In this document: positions 35,520-47,545 of the stretch, one piece after another
How positions within the stretch are numbered: position 1 is the first letter of the stretch
Layout: each line of letters begins with the position of its first letter
Source: Calliopsis andreniformis
Taxonomy: Eukaryota > Arthropoda > Insecta > Hymenoptera > Andrenidae
DNA length: 64,000 bases
NCBI RefSeq assembly: GCF_051401765.1
Contig: NC_135071.1
Location: 9,650,961 to 9,714,960 of the forward strand
Direction: 5' to 3'
Program-made: the position numbers and the translations under genes
Notes under the pieces: generated by a model
Told to the model about the DNA's origin: nothing
Seen by the model: the letters and a program-made list of their open reading frames with translations, nothing else
The model's database searches: none

Positions 35520-35950
35520 TTTGAAAAGTTGATGATTTATGCTTAATATTTTAGGAAATTTAAAAGTTTCGAGTATTTAAGAATTCAACATTTGGAATAT
35601 TTAAAAATTGGAAGTTTTAGGAATTTGAAAAATTGAAAATTTGTGTGTTTGAAAGTTCATAATCTGAAAACTGAAAACTTCAGGAAGAATTATTTTTCAA
35701 ATTAAGGGAAATAAACTTCGTTGCTAAAAAAATGTTCAAATCCTTAAATTTTTAATTTTGAGTATTCTAATCATGAATATTCTTTAACTTTCAAACTTCC
35801 AAGTATTGAAACCTTTAAATTCTTAAATATTCAAATATTTCGTTCTTAAATCTCCAAATTTAAAATTTCCAATTATCCAAAGTAAGAATCTTCAGAGTTC
35901 TTCACCTTCGAAACTTCAAAGTATTTAAATCGTTCCTTTCAACGTTTCCA
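35520..35950. repeat. Two opposed AATTTG tracts, head to head
   Basis: From about 35520 to 35690 the plus strand carries TTTGAAAA-type words (AATTTGAAAAATTGAAAATT); from about 35730 to 35950 it carries their complement (TTCAAACTTCC, TCTCCAAATTTAAAATTTCC). The reversal lies near 35700. A large, imperfect stem is possible. It starts about 45 bp from the MITE at 35077-35475. Confidence 0.6.
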
Positions 35951-38894
35951 AAGCTTTTTATACACTTCCCTCAATTATTTGAATTTTAGTTACTAGAAAA
36001 CTGAAGTCCCTACTTTCGTACAATAACTGTTAGGAAGACAAACTCACAATCAAAAGTATTAATTAAAATGAATTCCAATTAACGTACAGCTACAATTATT
36101 TACGTTCGTGCGTCAATGGTTAATCAAACTTACATTGAAATATTCAAACAGAGCAGCGTCGATATCAAACCTTGCGGTTCACTCTCGCGTGTATCATTGA
36201 AATGTTTCTTCTGAATAATACAACTCGTTTATCAAAAAAAAGTCTGTTCTTCTGGTAGACATTGTCCGAAATAAACTAAATACACGGGGACGTCGACAAA
36301 CGTGTACGTCCATTACAAATTCCCTCGAAAAAGCCCGAACCGCAATCTCTTTTACGCGGATTTCCTCTGCGTTCGTTTTGTTTTCATCGGTGGCTTTCCG
36401 TGTCGACGCGCATTCCAGCAATCCGACGAGATGCGTCGCGACGTCTGCCGACATCTAGTTACTAGATACGTCGATGACCCCCTCGAATCTTGAATCTCAT
36501 AATATCCATAAACATATTTGCATTCAAATGGCGAATTAACGTCAAAGGGAAAAGCTGCATTTTCTTGAGATCATGAGCGAAATTGTAAAGCAAAGATGTA
36601 GTGTATTACAGTATTGGATAGAAAAGTTGGAAAAGTAAATGGCGATAGTCATCATAACAAGATTTTTAAATAAATAAACCTCATAAAAGATTTATGACAG
36701 AGTCTGTGTCTCATTTTCCTAAAATATTTTACAATTTCCCATCGATTTGACATATTTCATCACTTTATTTATAAAACACTTTATTACGCTTAGCGTTGAA
36801 CGAACTGAAATTTAGTTTATGAAAATATCTAATTAGCCCTGCAATTATAAGCCAAGTGTTAATATGACATCCCTTGAGACAAACTGACCACAAAATTGCA
36901 TTTCTGACCATTTTGTTAAATTCTAGGGACTTATCTATACTGACGCAGTAATAATTAATTAAGACAATAGAGACGATTTGGGTTTGTAATTAGTTTTCTT
37001 CACATTTTTCCACCATTTATTCGAATCCCTTTGTACTAGGAACCTAGTTCCTTTTAAAACTTTGATGAGCGAGCAAATTTGTCTGTAGAGTCGAGAGATT
37101 CTAAAATGTCACTCAGTCGACCGTAGTTAACAAAGCCTGCTTTAAGGACTTTCTTTTCGACGTTCTTTAATTAAGTACCAAAGCTTCTCTGTGCAACACA
37201 ATGATACGGAGAAAAAACGTCCTCCTCGCGACGCTGCGATTGACATCATCGAGAGTGTCGCGACGTTTCGATAATGGACGACGAGAGGTACTGGTACTGT
37301 TTCGCATAGTATCTTCGCATAATTCAAATAAGAGCTTCGATAATATTCTGCTAGGCATGTTTGCCTACCCTTCTGGAATTTCTAATCCACCCCTACTATT
37401 ATCGAGAGTGCATCGTCGAGTAACTATCTCGTTTTAAAGTAACTGCTGTGGCTATTTATTACCAATAATTGATAGTTCTTGGCACGAGCAAGCATATAGC
37501 ACTTTGCTTTCAATAGAGATTAGAATATTTGTTCCCAGAATTGATTAAAATTCTTATTTATATTTTCGTTAATTTTTACGTGCCTGTATTACAAATATGC
37601 ATGAGGAAGTGAATATACTATTTAATTAGCAAAATTAAAATCCTTGTGATTGAATATTTACGTCATTTTGCAATGTATATTTTCAATATGCTTACAAGGA
37701 AGAACAAGCATAAGTTATAAAGTGTGAAGCATTTTTTGTTTTTTTAAAGGGAAATATAAGAAAATAAGGGAAGTGTTTCAAGAATTGTGGTGAATCGTGA
37801 CGAGCTATTAACGAAAAACACCATAGTATCTCATACCTTATTCAACGTGTCGAAGAGGGATACTAATTAGCAAATGCTGAGAAGACAACATTTCTTGTTT
37901 GAGTTCCAATTATATTCTGCATAATTATAGGAACACGTATAAATTTCATTCTGTCATTCTTTTTTCCTCAAAACACACTGAATATTCAAGTTACAGATTA
38001 AATTATCGTTCCAATACTTCTCTCCTATTCATAATTCAAATGTATACACATACATATACGTTTTTATTTAAAAACTGTCTCTCGTTACCTTACAAACGAA
38101 ATATCCTCCATAAATTCATTAGTAACTTCCAGTGGCAGCATTAAGCGGCCACAAATACATAGCTCGGTTAACCACATGCGCGAATTAAATTTGCATAATT
38201 TCTCGATGCTCTATTTCTGGCTAGGGGAAAACACGATTCATGTATCTTCCTATGTACCGATATTTATTTGCCACTTTCCACTTGGTTATCGTGCCCAGGA
38301 ATTATAAAAAAAGAGAAGAGACTATTCGCTAATGCGCCGTCATGAGAGGTATCGATCGATTTGAATTTCAAATAGTTAAAATAGTTTTAAATCTGACACA
38401 ATGTAGCTGTATCTACTTTTAAGTAATGTTGATACGAACACCATTAATTGTAAATGGTAGACAGACTGCTAAGTTCCAAAATATACTTTTCTGTAGCGAT
38501 ATAGATATACTATATGTCGAATGTTTTTTTAGATTACAAAATTACTGTAGGACTAAAGGAAAGGGGAAATGTGGAACTAAGGCTTAACCAAAAATTGTAA
38601 TATTATATAGGGTAGTGTGAGGGAAGCATTTTTCTATCGAATTAAAGCTGAATATCTGCATAGTAAAGCAGTGTTATAATCAGAAAGTGGACGTGACAAG
38701 GGAATACAAGCATATCCCTTGGAGTAATAAACCAAACTACTCGATCTATAGACGAGGACTACGGTCACGCAGTTGGAATATCGGTCACGTGGATATCGTG
38801 TATCTGGGGAACTCTATAGGCTGAAACAGCTATTACGCTAATGATACCTACTGCATCCACTGAGAATTGTATTACAACTTTTTGATAAGTTGCT
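35951..38894. other. AT-rich DNA with islands at 36150-36500 and 37100-37440
   Basis: In the first island a plus frame to 36493 (at least 63 codons, CpG-rich codons) overlaps an 86-codon minus frame. In the second, three frames on both strands overlap. Each is open because the DNA is GC-richer; I see no acceptor or domain. The rest is AT-rich with nothing recognised. Confidence 0.3.
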
Positions 38895-39610
38895 GAGACA
38901 GTAATATCATTAGAAAGCGAGGAGAGACCACCTTGGGTGCTACTTTACTGGAGAATTAGCCCATTGAATCAGTGAACCACTGGAGTATTGAATACTGAGT
39001 AATTAATGTTATTAGAAAGCGAGGAGGGTTCACCTTACTAATTTACTTGAGAATTAGTGGGAATCTTACTGAATTACTAAAAGTATAATAAAAAAATATT
39101 ATAAATTCTTTACTTACGCAGGGGTAACTAAAGCCACGAATAGCCTCAAAGCAACAAATCCCTTTTGTTTAAATATTCTACGTATAATTAATTCATACAC
39201 TGTAAAATTTGTTACTGACACAAGAATCTTCTTATCTATAAAATCCCTCAAAGCTTCAAATTTCTCTTTTCAACATAGTATGTATAATAAGCTAAAATAA
39301 GACTGAGTGATTAATGTTATTAGAAGGCAAGAAGAGACTACCGCACTATTTTACCTGAGAATTAGTGAGAGACTGAATTATTGGACCACCGAGTGCTGAA
39401 TGACTAATGTCATTAGAATGTGGATAGAAACCACACTACTATTTTATTTGAGAATTAATGGTCACGTCACTGAACTACTGATTCACTGAATCACAGCAAG
39501 TATAATAGGAAATAATTCCAAACTTTTTGTCTAGTCTTAGCCACAAATACCCACAGCAGGCAAAGTGTATCTTTTTAGCATTCTGTATACTATTAATTCA
39601 CAAACTGTCT
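38895..39610 (+). repeat. Higher-order tandem repeat, about 410-bp units with 90-100-bp subunits
   Basis: Subunits carrying ATTAGAAAGCGAGGAGAG or variants start near 38909, 39010, 39319 and 39410. They pair up within two larger units offset by about 410 bp. Each pair is followed by an AAGTATAATA.AAA segment (39083 and 39499) and by a segment with AGCCACGAATAG or AGCCACAAATAC and then ATTAATTCA-ACACTGT-like sequence. Two nested rounds of duplication are implied. No coding. Confidence 0.7.
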
Positions 39611-40679
39611 TCTTCCATTTTTCTCTCAGCATTTTCGCTAGAATTTTCAGCATTCTGCGCGCAAACAGTTACATATACAAATATACATGCTACGTGACCG
39701 AAATTCCTCCCACCTATTTATATGATGGCAATCAATGGTTAGGCTGATCAATTATTCTGCGCGACGTACGAATTACCGTATCGACCATTGAGGGGATCGT
39801 CCTTGTTGTTTTCCGCGCGAAATGAGGACCAGTGATTACATAGCACGGTAACAGGAGATAAAAAGTAGCAATTATGTTACACTCGGCCACACTCAGCGCC
39901 ATTAAAACGCGCGATTGAAATTAACATCGTCGGCTCGTTTCTCCTGTTCAGTCGATCGTATAACATTTATCTCTTTGTACCTACACATTCCCCTCTTTAC
40001 CCCCACCCCCATCTGCCCCACCCCAACCTCCGCTGTATCCCAATTCTCGCACACTTTCGACGCATTGAAAATAGTGAGGTTACATTGACGGATGAAACTG
40101 AAGCTAACTGAATTAAACGTTCCTGGAATAATCATTCTCTGTAATCGCGGCCTGTGTCACTTTAATCGGAGGCTTTATTCATGCTCGCTTGGGCATACGT
40201 ATTATCTAGTTACGCAGATTCCCGATCAGTAAGCTGTGCTGATGTTTATCAGCGCTAAACAAATCTAGTCAATTAATTGATAACCCAGCCTTGAATTTGT
40301 TGGTATATCTTTAGAGGCTCAGAAATTTATATTGACGTTGTGTCGGTATCGAAATACTGAATGTTTATTCAGTAGTCTTTAATTATCTTCCAGTAATCGA
40401 ATATGTTAGGTAGATATGTTGAGAAAGTATTTGGCTGAGGTTTCCGAGTATCTGTAATTGAAGAGAATTTCACAAAGGAATTAAATGACAAGTAACAATT
40501 GCATTAATTTTGTTCATTACAGTGAGATGAAGAATATTGTGATTATTATTGAAAGTATTAATATCATGTTAAGAATTGTTTGTTGCATAGTACAACTGTT
40601 ACAATAATTAACAAGTGCTTCTAAATATTAGCCTATAATGTATAATTTTCCAATATTTACCTTTATCGTACCAAAGTGT
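39611..40679. other. GC-richer island about 39740-40150, then AT-rich DNA
   Basis: The island includes a C-rich run near 39990-40030 (CCCCCACCCCCATCTGCCCC). A 77-codon minus frame crosses it without support. Nothing recognised beyond that. Confidence 0.3.
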
Positions 40680-40880
40680 GAATTCAAAATTTATAACCCT
40701 CAAATTTTTAATTCCTCAACATTTCGGCTATACCAATCTTTAATATTCTTCAACTTCTAAATTTACAACTTTCAATCTTCCAAATATTCGAACATTCAAA
40801 TGTTCAGGCACTGAAATGTTTAATTTCAGCATTTTAGAATATCTAAATTTTCAAATCTTCTATTTTCAAACTTTTAGAAT
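40680..40880 (-). repeat. R-type tract, C sense on the plus strand
   Basis: TTCAAAATTT, CTCAAATTTTTAATTCCTC and CTTCCAAATATTCGAAC words; complement of the tracts at 16072-16400. A run of ATAATTATAATTATAATTAT-like sequence follows near 40910-40945. Confidence 0.55.
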
Positions 40881-41094
40881 TTTATTTCTGACGAATGAGA
40901 TTAAATTTATAATTATAATGAGATTATAATTATAATTATATCACTTTGTTGTTTAACATAATAATTAAAATTTTTGTTGAGTGTTTTGAATTTGTAACGA
41001 AAATAGTTTAAAAATGTTGTACATTATGCATATAATCCTATTTTCTCTTCAATGATTCATACTCTTTTAAAATGAAATATAGCTTTAAAGTACA

Positions 41095-41812
41095 ACACGC
41101 CATATCGGGCGTCGTGTCGCAAGTAGTATAAGTCAAGCTTCGCGCAACGCCCGCAGTGGTATCGGTCAACGTCAGACACACTATACATTCAAAAAAGTAA
41201 TTTAAATACAAAGTCTCAAACGCAGTTTTGTCATTCTTAATTTTTGTTTTCTTCTTCTTCTCCTTTCTATTTTTAATCGCATCAATTACTTTGTTCTTAG
41301 CAATTATGAATTGTTTTATACTATTTTGGACATTATCCCAGTTTGTTTTAAAAACTTGACGAAGTTACCTATATTTTTTTTCTGTAGGTTATCTTTCAGC
41401 ACTGACTTGATTTTAAAAAACATTCTGATAGTTATAGCATTTAGGGCACTGGAACAGTATTTTGTCCATTGTAATTGTTAATTTGCAGTTACAGTAAATA
41501 AGACTAGGTTTCTTAGGTAGAATGTGTGACTTTTGTATGGCCGATTTTAATTCTGGATATAAATACCTACTTGTTCTGTTCTAGTTAGTTTGGAATTCAT
41601 TTGAAAGGTAGATTCAGGAAAAGTTCTAGTAAGAGGGCGAGCAGAGTTGGCCCATTGTGTCTCCGACTTCGACATTAACTTTTTCTTAACATAATTTTGT
41701 AAGTCTTTGTAGTGATAATTCGTGGCTGTTCGTTTGTTCGGTGGCTTGCTCGTTCCTTTCATTACCCGAGATTCCAATGTAGGAGGGACTGTTTTGTTTT
41801 AGGGTGTAGAAT
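41095..41812 (-). pseudogene. 3' fragment of a non-LTR retrotransposon (I/LOA/R1-like)
   Basis: Three minus-strand segments in different frames reproduce, in order, the conserved C-terminal end of insect non-LTR retrotransposon ORF2. At about 41787-41735 PSYIGISGNERNEQATE matches the RNase H signature PSH(V/I)GI.GNE.AD. At about 41542-41516 GHTKVTHST matches the (R)IGHT..TH motif. At about 41505-41420 a Cys-Asn-Cys-x-Leu-Thr then Ile-Leu-Phe-Gln-Cys-Pro array matches the C..C...LT..HIL..CP zinc-knuckle-like motif. A final LKDNL...FLK..GI segment follows near 41400. At least two frameshifts and several stops make it a dead relic; the reverse transcriptase and endonuclease parts are gone, a 5' truncation typical of LINE insertion. 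Confidence 0.75.
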
Positions 41813-44108
41813 CATTATTTAAAATTTTGAATGCCTTTTGTTAAATACCCAACCGTCTTCATACCTATGTAGGTACATAAAACACAGATTGTCACAGAAT
41901 TGTGTATTACTTATTTCAACCTTTTGTTACTTGTTTCTGGTGGTAGAGATTGAAAAGTGGAAGCTAGCGGACAGATTGAAAGGGGAGTTCGATGATGAGA
42001 CAGCAACTGTGTACATTAGTTCCATCATAGTGATCTAATTATATTAATTAAAGTTTGTCATTAATATTATTAAGAAACCTATTCTTCTAGTTCTTGTTTT
42101 TGTTTTAATGTTAACATTTTTTGACTATATGTAATATTATAATTTTGACCTCGTACGCTCTATGTTCATAATTTCAAGGCATCGTAATCATGCGTGGAAT
42201 TTATTGATAGTGACGTAAAAACGTTAATTGCTACGTATTTCGTTCGCTTGGTCTGCGAAAGCTCGAGGTTTTTACAAGCCAGCGGTTGTATCAAATTGCT
42301 CACAGCGCGAATTATTTGCACAGCCAATAAAAGCTGCTGATAACGAGCGTGGTGTTTTTCGTGTAAGTAAACAGCAGTTGGAAAACGATATCCTGTAAAA
42401 ATGCAAATAAATTGTGATCAAAGAAGCAATTCTTAGATTAGAAGAAGCTTAAGGAAATAATGCAATTTGATTCACACGTGGCAGAAAATAAGTTTTGTAT
42501 TTATAAAACAGGAAAGAAGAGCGTTTACACATTGCCTATCTCTTTTGGTTCGAACGCAGAAAAACTGTCCAATGAAATCAATTCGAATGTTCTCAGAGTT
42601 CTTAAATCGAGTTCTCAGCGATTTGAAACCCTTACGCTTTTGTTTGATCAAAGTCAGACCCATTTTGTAATCGTCATTAGAACTACGTAGCCTTCTGAAG
42701 CTACTGATCCCTCTTTGACCTCTTTTCCAACTAAAGCTTCTTTTATGATACTCCAATTAATCGTTCTGTCCTGGAGAACTACTTTCGGAGGAATTCTTAA
42801 TCTTCTTTAGACGGAACGCAATGCTGGAATAAAAAATGACTAAAAATGGTCTGTCTTGCGGAAAGGACAATGATCGATAGTTCATTTTTGGGAAAGTTAA
42901 ACAGGACTAGAAAAATCCATTTTTTAAGAAGTATACATTTTGCAAATTTAATGAAGAAGTTTAGTTTCTTCTTTAATAAAAATTTGAGGAAATGTTAAAT
43001 GATTGCGAGTAAAAGTATATTAACCTTTAGAATCTTAAAATCAATACTACTTGGGTCACTATTTGGGTTACAGATTCTCGAGACATTTCCACAGCATAAT
43101 AATACTAGTTTTATCTATTCATGAGATAACTGTCGCTTTTTGGAACACCACTTCTTCATGAGACACATTACCTCATTAAAATCAGTCAAATATTTCCTCA
43201 AACAAAGTTTTGTTTTACAAAGACTTTTTAAGTGACGATAGCGTTTTAGTGCAATTTTTGTAGAATTTGTTCACGATTCTAATCTAAACAAAAGGTCGTA
43301 AAGGGTATGGATATTCGTTGCGTAGTACTAAAACAAGAAACTTGAAATTTCAACATTTTTTAAGAAGAGTTTCTTGCTGTACAGGGATAGTAAAAGTCTG
43401 TCGATGAGAATATTCTTCCCGAGATCCTGAGGGATTAATAGAGTAACCGGAACTGCAACGTTTTCTTCCGCGAAGTAAGATCGCTTGTTGCCAAGGCGGG
43501 GCAGTGTTCTTATCGATTTTCAGTCTTTTTAAAACTTTTTTCTGACACCATCTCGGGGGAAAAAATTGTTGCTAAAGCTAGATGATACTTGTGTTAACAA
43601 GATTATTTTGTCGCTCAGGATCAATGGGGCGATTAAAATGAAAAGCTACTTAATTTGTCCTCGATTATTTGAATACGTAGCCATTTCCATGGTAATTAAT
43701 GAAAACGGTGCATAACATCAAAGATCCTCGACTCGATGGCCTGTTTCAGACTTGCATCGTGGTTGGATAAATATTCACGGAAGCTTGGCTGTTTCTCCCT
43801 TTAATTTATATCACCTAGATGGAACAGGGATCGTTTCATTTGTCACGCTGGACCGTGATAAGGACATCTAATGGGAAGAATAATTGTTAACGAAAACGTT
43901 AAAACGTGCCACAGTGATCGTGACTGTAAAACACTTTAAAGAGGATGAATGTGAATTTTGAACTCAAGGATTGTCACAATGTTTTCTCCTCAGAGGTTCA
44001 CGGTTCTTTACTGAGAAAATCAAATTTGAAATTTGAACTTTATGTGCCCTAAGACATAGTTCAAACGATCGTGATTGAGTTAGTGACAAATGGACTGAAA
44101 TACAGTAG
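41813..44108. other. AT-rich DNA, small islands, nothing recognised
   Basis: Overlapping frames at 42460-42756 on both strands have no support. 43430-43870 is somewhat GC-richer with CpG words and could be regulatory. No repeats shared elsewhere were noticed. Confidence 0.35.
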
Positions 44109-44375
44109 GGGATCATATTATGTACTGTAAATCCTGTATCTATTTGTGAGAGATTCTCAAGTGAAATTCCATGGTACGACAAAATCAACCGTACAGTATT
44201 TAGTAGTGTCTTCATAAATGTATACATCACAGGAAATTAATAAATATGGACTAATGTTCGGGGCTTTTAGCTTCTAAAATAATTAACTAGACTAATGTTA
44301 ATAAGTAATATGATTTCACCCAGAACATAAAGTATGTAATGTTTTCATCTGATCATAATAATTTGATCATCCACT
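44109..44375 (+). repeat. R-family repeat, compact copy
   Basis: Left-end module at 44140-44230 (TGTGAGAGATTCTCAAGTGA, TGGTACGACAAAATCAACCG, CAGTATTTAGTAG), then CAGGAAATTAATAAATATGG at 44231-44250, a short non-tract spacer, and the right-end module TTTTCATCTGATCATAATAA at 44343-44362, followed by TTTGATCATC. This copy gives the clearest view of both modules in order with almost no AATTTG tract. Confidence 0.75.
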
Positions 44376-46168
44376 GAACCTAAAGGAATTTCTATTTTCT
44401 TTTATATTTGGTTTCCTGATTTTATAATAGAAGATTCCGAAGCAAACATTGATATTTATATTTATTTTTCCAGGTACGTTCCTGCAGAGCTCCGTTTGTT
44501 GATAGTTTATTCTATTTTGTTTTTTGTTCCCTGCTAGACTGAACAGCAACGAGTTCACGAGAAAAAGAATACTCTGCTGACCATTCTCTAAAAAAATATT
44601 GTCCCTTTACGTATATTTTTAGGGGCAAAATACCATTGATTTGATAAATGAAGGATCCTTTTATTATATGTTATTACGTTCAAATCTACTATCATTATTT
44701 CAGTCTTCTAAATGTCATATTCAGTCTCACTAATAGAATTTTTCTAATTTCAATTTTTTTAAGCTTACTAGAATCGGTACTCAGTATTATTTACTGAATC
44801 GATGTCTAAAGCGAATGAACTAAGAAGTACCAATGAAAACTAAACAAAGAGATAGTAATTCGTTTATTTCCTGTAAAAGTCCAAATGATTCGAGTGAATG
44901 ATTTCAAAAGACTATTCGTGAAAGAGTTATCGAAGCTCTGGGTATTTCTATTATTTCTTCTGCAGTATTGTTTTCTATGCATCGATACCTCGCACATAAT
45001 AATTCATACTAAGCAAGATAAATTTTTATGCGTTGAGTAAATGGACCAAAACGGATCAATTTTACGGGACAAAGAACGACAGTATTTCCCTAGCTGAAGT
45101 TTTCGCTTTATTGTCCAGTAATATTACGCTTTGTTATCATTTTTTCTATTTTCTTTTATAGACTGAACGAAGAAATTGCATACGCTATACCGATCAGGGG
45201 GGCAATTCGTCTCTCTACATCTTTTTTAAACATTTCAAGCTTTAGAAATAAATTGTAAATTTTAGATTCAATTTTCGTGAACAGTACACACTGCGAATTC
45301 GAATAGAATTTTAACTGAATATTAAGTACACTTAATCAGAAGGAAGCAACACAAAGTAGGCGGAACTAGAAGCGAACAGAAGTTGGTAAAATATTATGGA
45401 GCTAACTAGAATTAAGGAGAGTTAAATTAGAAAAGATATAGTATGTTTAAGAGGTACACTCGACGCAAAACTGAAACTTGTCCAACGACTACGGTTAAAA
45501 AATTGATTCACAGGGATGTATTTCGATGCCTCTCATCGAACGAGAGCAAACCTCGTCAATAAAAGTTACCAGCTTACCGAAAAAAGCTCCATAAATCAAG
45601 TGTATGTAACCTCGCAAAGCTTCTCCATCCACGATAACCTTTTAGCCCCGCTTGGTCGAAGTTGTGAAAAAATTGCATTTCGTGGCAAATCCATATACGC
45701 TGTAACTCGACAGCTTTCGCAAAGCTTCGAATTTAATCTACGCCCACGATTATTCGAAATTTTCTTCAGAGCATGAATTTTTTTCGGTTTTCAGGCAAAG
45801 GTGACTTTTCATTCATTATTTTATCCTGATATGTAAATCCTCATAGAATTACTTCAATTCTTTGTCAAAATTTTTGTGCACTTCGTCGAGGAAAGGGGAG
45901 TCTCATTACGGATGATCGAGATTTTTCTTTTTTCTTTTCATGATATTTTTCCTGATTCGAATCTTTAATAAAATTTTGAAATTGGGAACTGAGGAAATTC
46001 AGTAAGTGTTCTATCATTTTTTATACTGACAGAAAGTTTTATTGAATTTCGAGATTCTTCTTTTTTCTTTCCTTTGGATGCTCAATAGAAACGTGAAAAT
46101 TGTATTTACTTTATCAACATTTTCTATATTCCCACAAGGTTTCTTTGAAGTTTTCACGTTTCCCGCTC
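44376..46168. other. AT-rich DNA, nothing recognised
   Basis: Only short unsupported frames (for example 45516-45776 plus). No repeats or signals noticed. Confidence 0.4.
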
Positions 46169-46368
46169 TCAAATCACTTCCTGTTCAGGGCTAATAGCGA
46201 CTACTAACGCCAAAGCGTTGTTCGCGCGTCGAGATTGAAAATCGATACTGTCAAAATTATGTGGTTCGACGCGCCTGCAATCGAAACCACCAATAATTGC
46301 TTCATTATTCGGGGAGCTCTCCTCAAATTTGTAATTAGGAAAACGATTGTCTCGGCCAGCGATAATCA
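46169..46368 (-). CDS. Weak candidate exon, product unknown
   Basis: On the minus strand TTCATTTCCAG (AG at 46369-46370) precedes an open frame of about 66 codons to TGA at 46169. The peptide is acidic and not low in complexity, with no recognisable domain. There is no polyadenylation signal close by and no partner exon. A run of this length can occur by chance, so this is recorded only as a possibility. Confidence 0.15.
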
Positions 46369-46794
46369 CTGGAAATGAATCAGCTATAATCAGCCAGTGA
46401 TTATCCGAAACACTCGTGAAGGTGAGTGGTAGGTTTGATCACGAAAGAATTTTTCAATCTGCTTCTACGACTAGGTTGTCCCATCTCAGCCTCGAAGCAA
46501 AATAATTGGGGCACGTTTTTCCCCGAGTTGCTCTTCAGCGTTCGTAGCTATCGATTTGGATTATGGAAGGCACTACTATTTTGTCCTTCTCAGAATTCTA
46601 TTTTATTTTACATGTGAAAGGGGATATATAAATATGAGGAAGGCTGAAATTGTTTGTCGAAGAAGCTTAAATATTTGTAATGAAACAGTTACTGGAACAG
46701 TAGCTGATCATATTAATTACTATTACTTTGAATTATTACTTATTGTTAGTTGAAGTTTGAATGAGATTGAAATGGCAAATAGTAATATTTTAAT
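46369..46794. other. AT-rich DNA, nothing recognised
   Basis: Two short plus frames (46426-46617; 46556-46753) without support. Confidence 0.4.
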
Positions 46795-47545
46795 ATTAAA
46801 TATTTAATATCTAATATTTTCATCTGCCTATACTTATCTAAATATACACTGCAGATTGTACATCAATTTTTGGGAGACTCCTAAGTAGAATTCAATGATA
46901 TGATGAAATCAATTGAACAGTATTCAGCAGTGAGTCTTAACATACAATATGTGAATTACAAAAAATTATCGATTTATCTTTTAGGCGTTACACATCTGTT
47001 TTCTACTTAGAAACTTCGGAGAATGGAAAATTAAAAATTGTATGTGATAGTTTGAAAATTTAAATCTTTGAATGTGTCAAGGTTAAACTATGCAAAATAT
47101 AAGAAGTTGTAAATTTGTATTTGAAATGTTTAAAAACTTCAAAACTTTGAATCTTTAAGATTTCATAATTTGTAAACTTCTAAAATTTAGAGATTTAGGA
47201 GTTCGAAAATTTGAATAATTGGAAGTTGAAAATTTGAAAATTCGAAGAATTAAGGATTTATTGGCATTTGAAATGTTAAAAAATTTGAAAATTTGGTTTG
47301 AATATTTAAAATTTATAAATTTGAAATATTGAAAATTTATAACTATATGTAATGTTCAAAACTCTGGAGATTTGAATATCTTTAAATTATAAATTTTTAA
47401 AATCTGAGGAATTAAAGATTTGGAGGTATTTGAAGTGTTCAAAAATCTACATCTAAATCTATATAAATCAAACTTCAAAGTTTGAAGACTCAGAATATTT
47501 GCAAGCTCGAAATTCGAAAATTCGAGGAATCAAATCTAACAATTT
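46795..47545 (+). repeat. R-family repeat, long-tract copy
   Basis: It starts with the right-end module (TAATATTTTCATCTGCCTAT, 46813-46832) joined to the left-end module (GGGAGACTCCTAAGTAGAAT, then TGATATGATGAAATCAATTG and CAGTATTCAGCAGTGAGTC, 46870-46940). A long G-sense tract follows, 47010-47540. Within the tract a longer phrase, GAATTAAGGATTT...TTTGAAATGTT, recurs near 47247 and 47411, and in the tract at 16270, so the tracts have a higher-order unit and are not simple low-complexity DNA. Confidence 0.75.

Noticed and set aside
36194..36493. Plus and minus frames at an island, with coding-like GC use
   Set aside because: They overlap on opposite strands and neither has an acceptor or a recognisable domain, so no gene was called.
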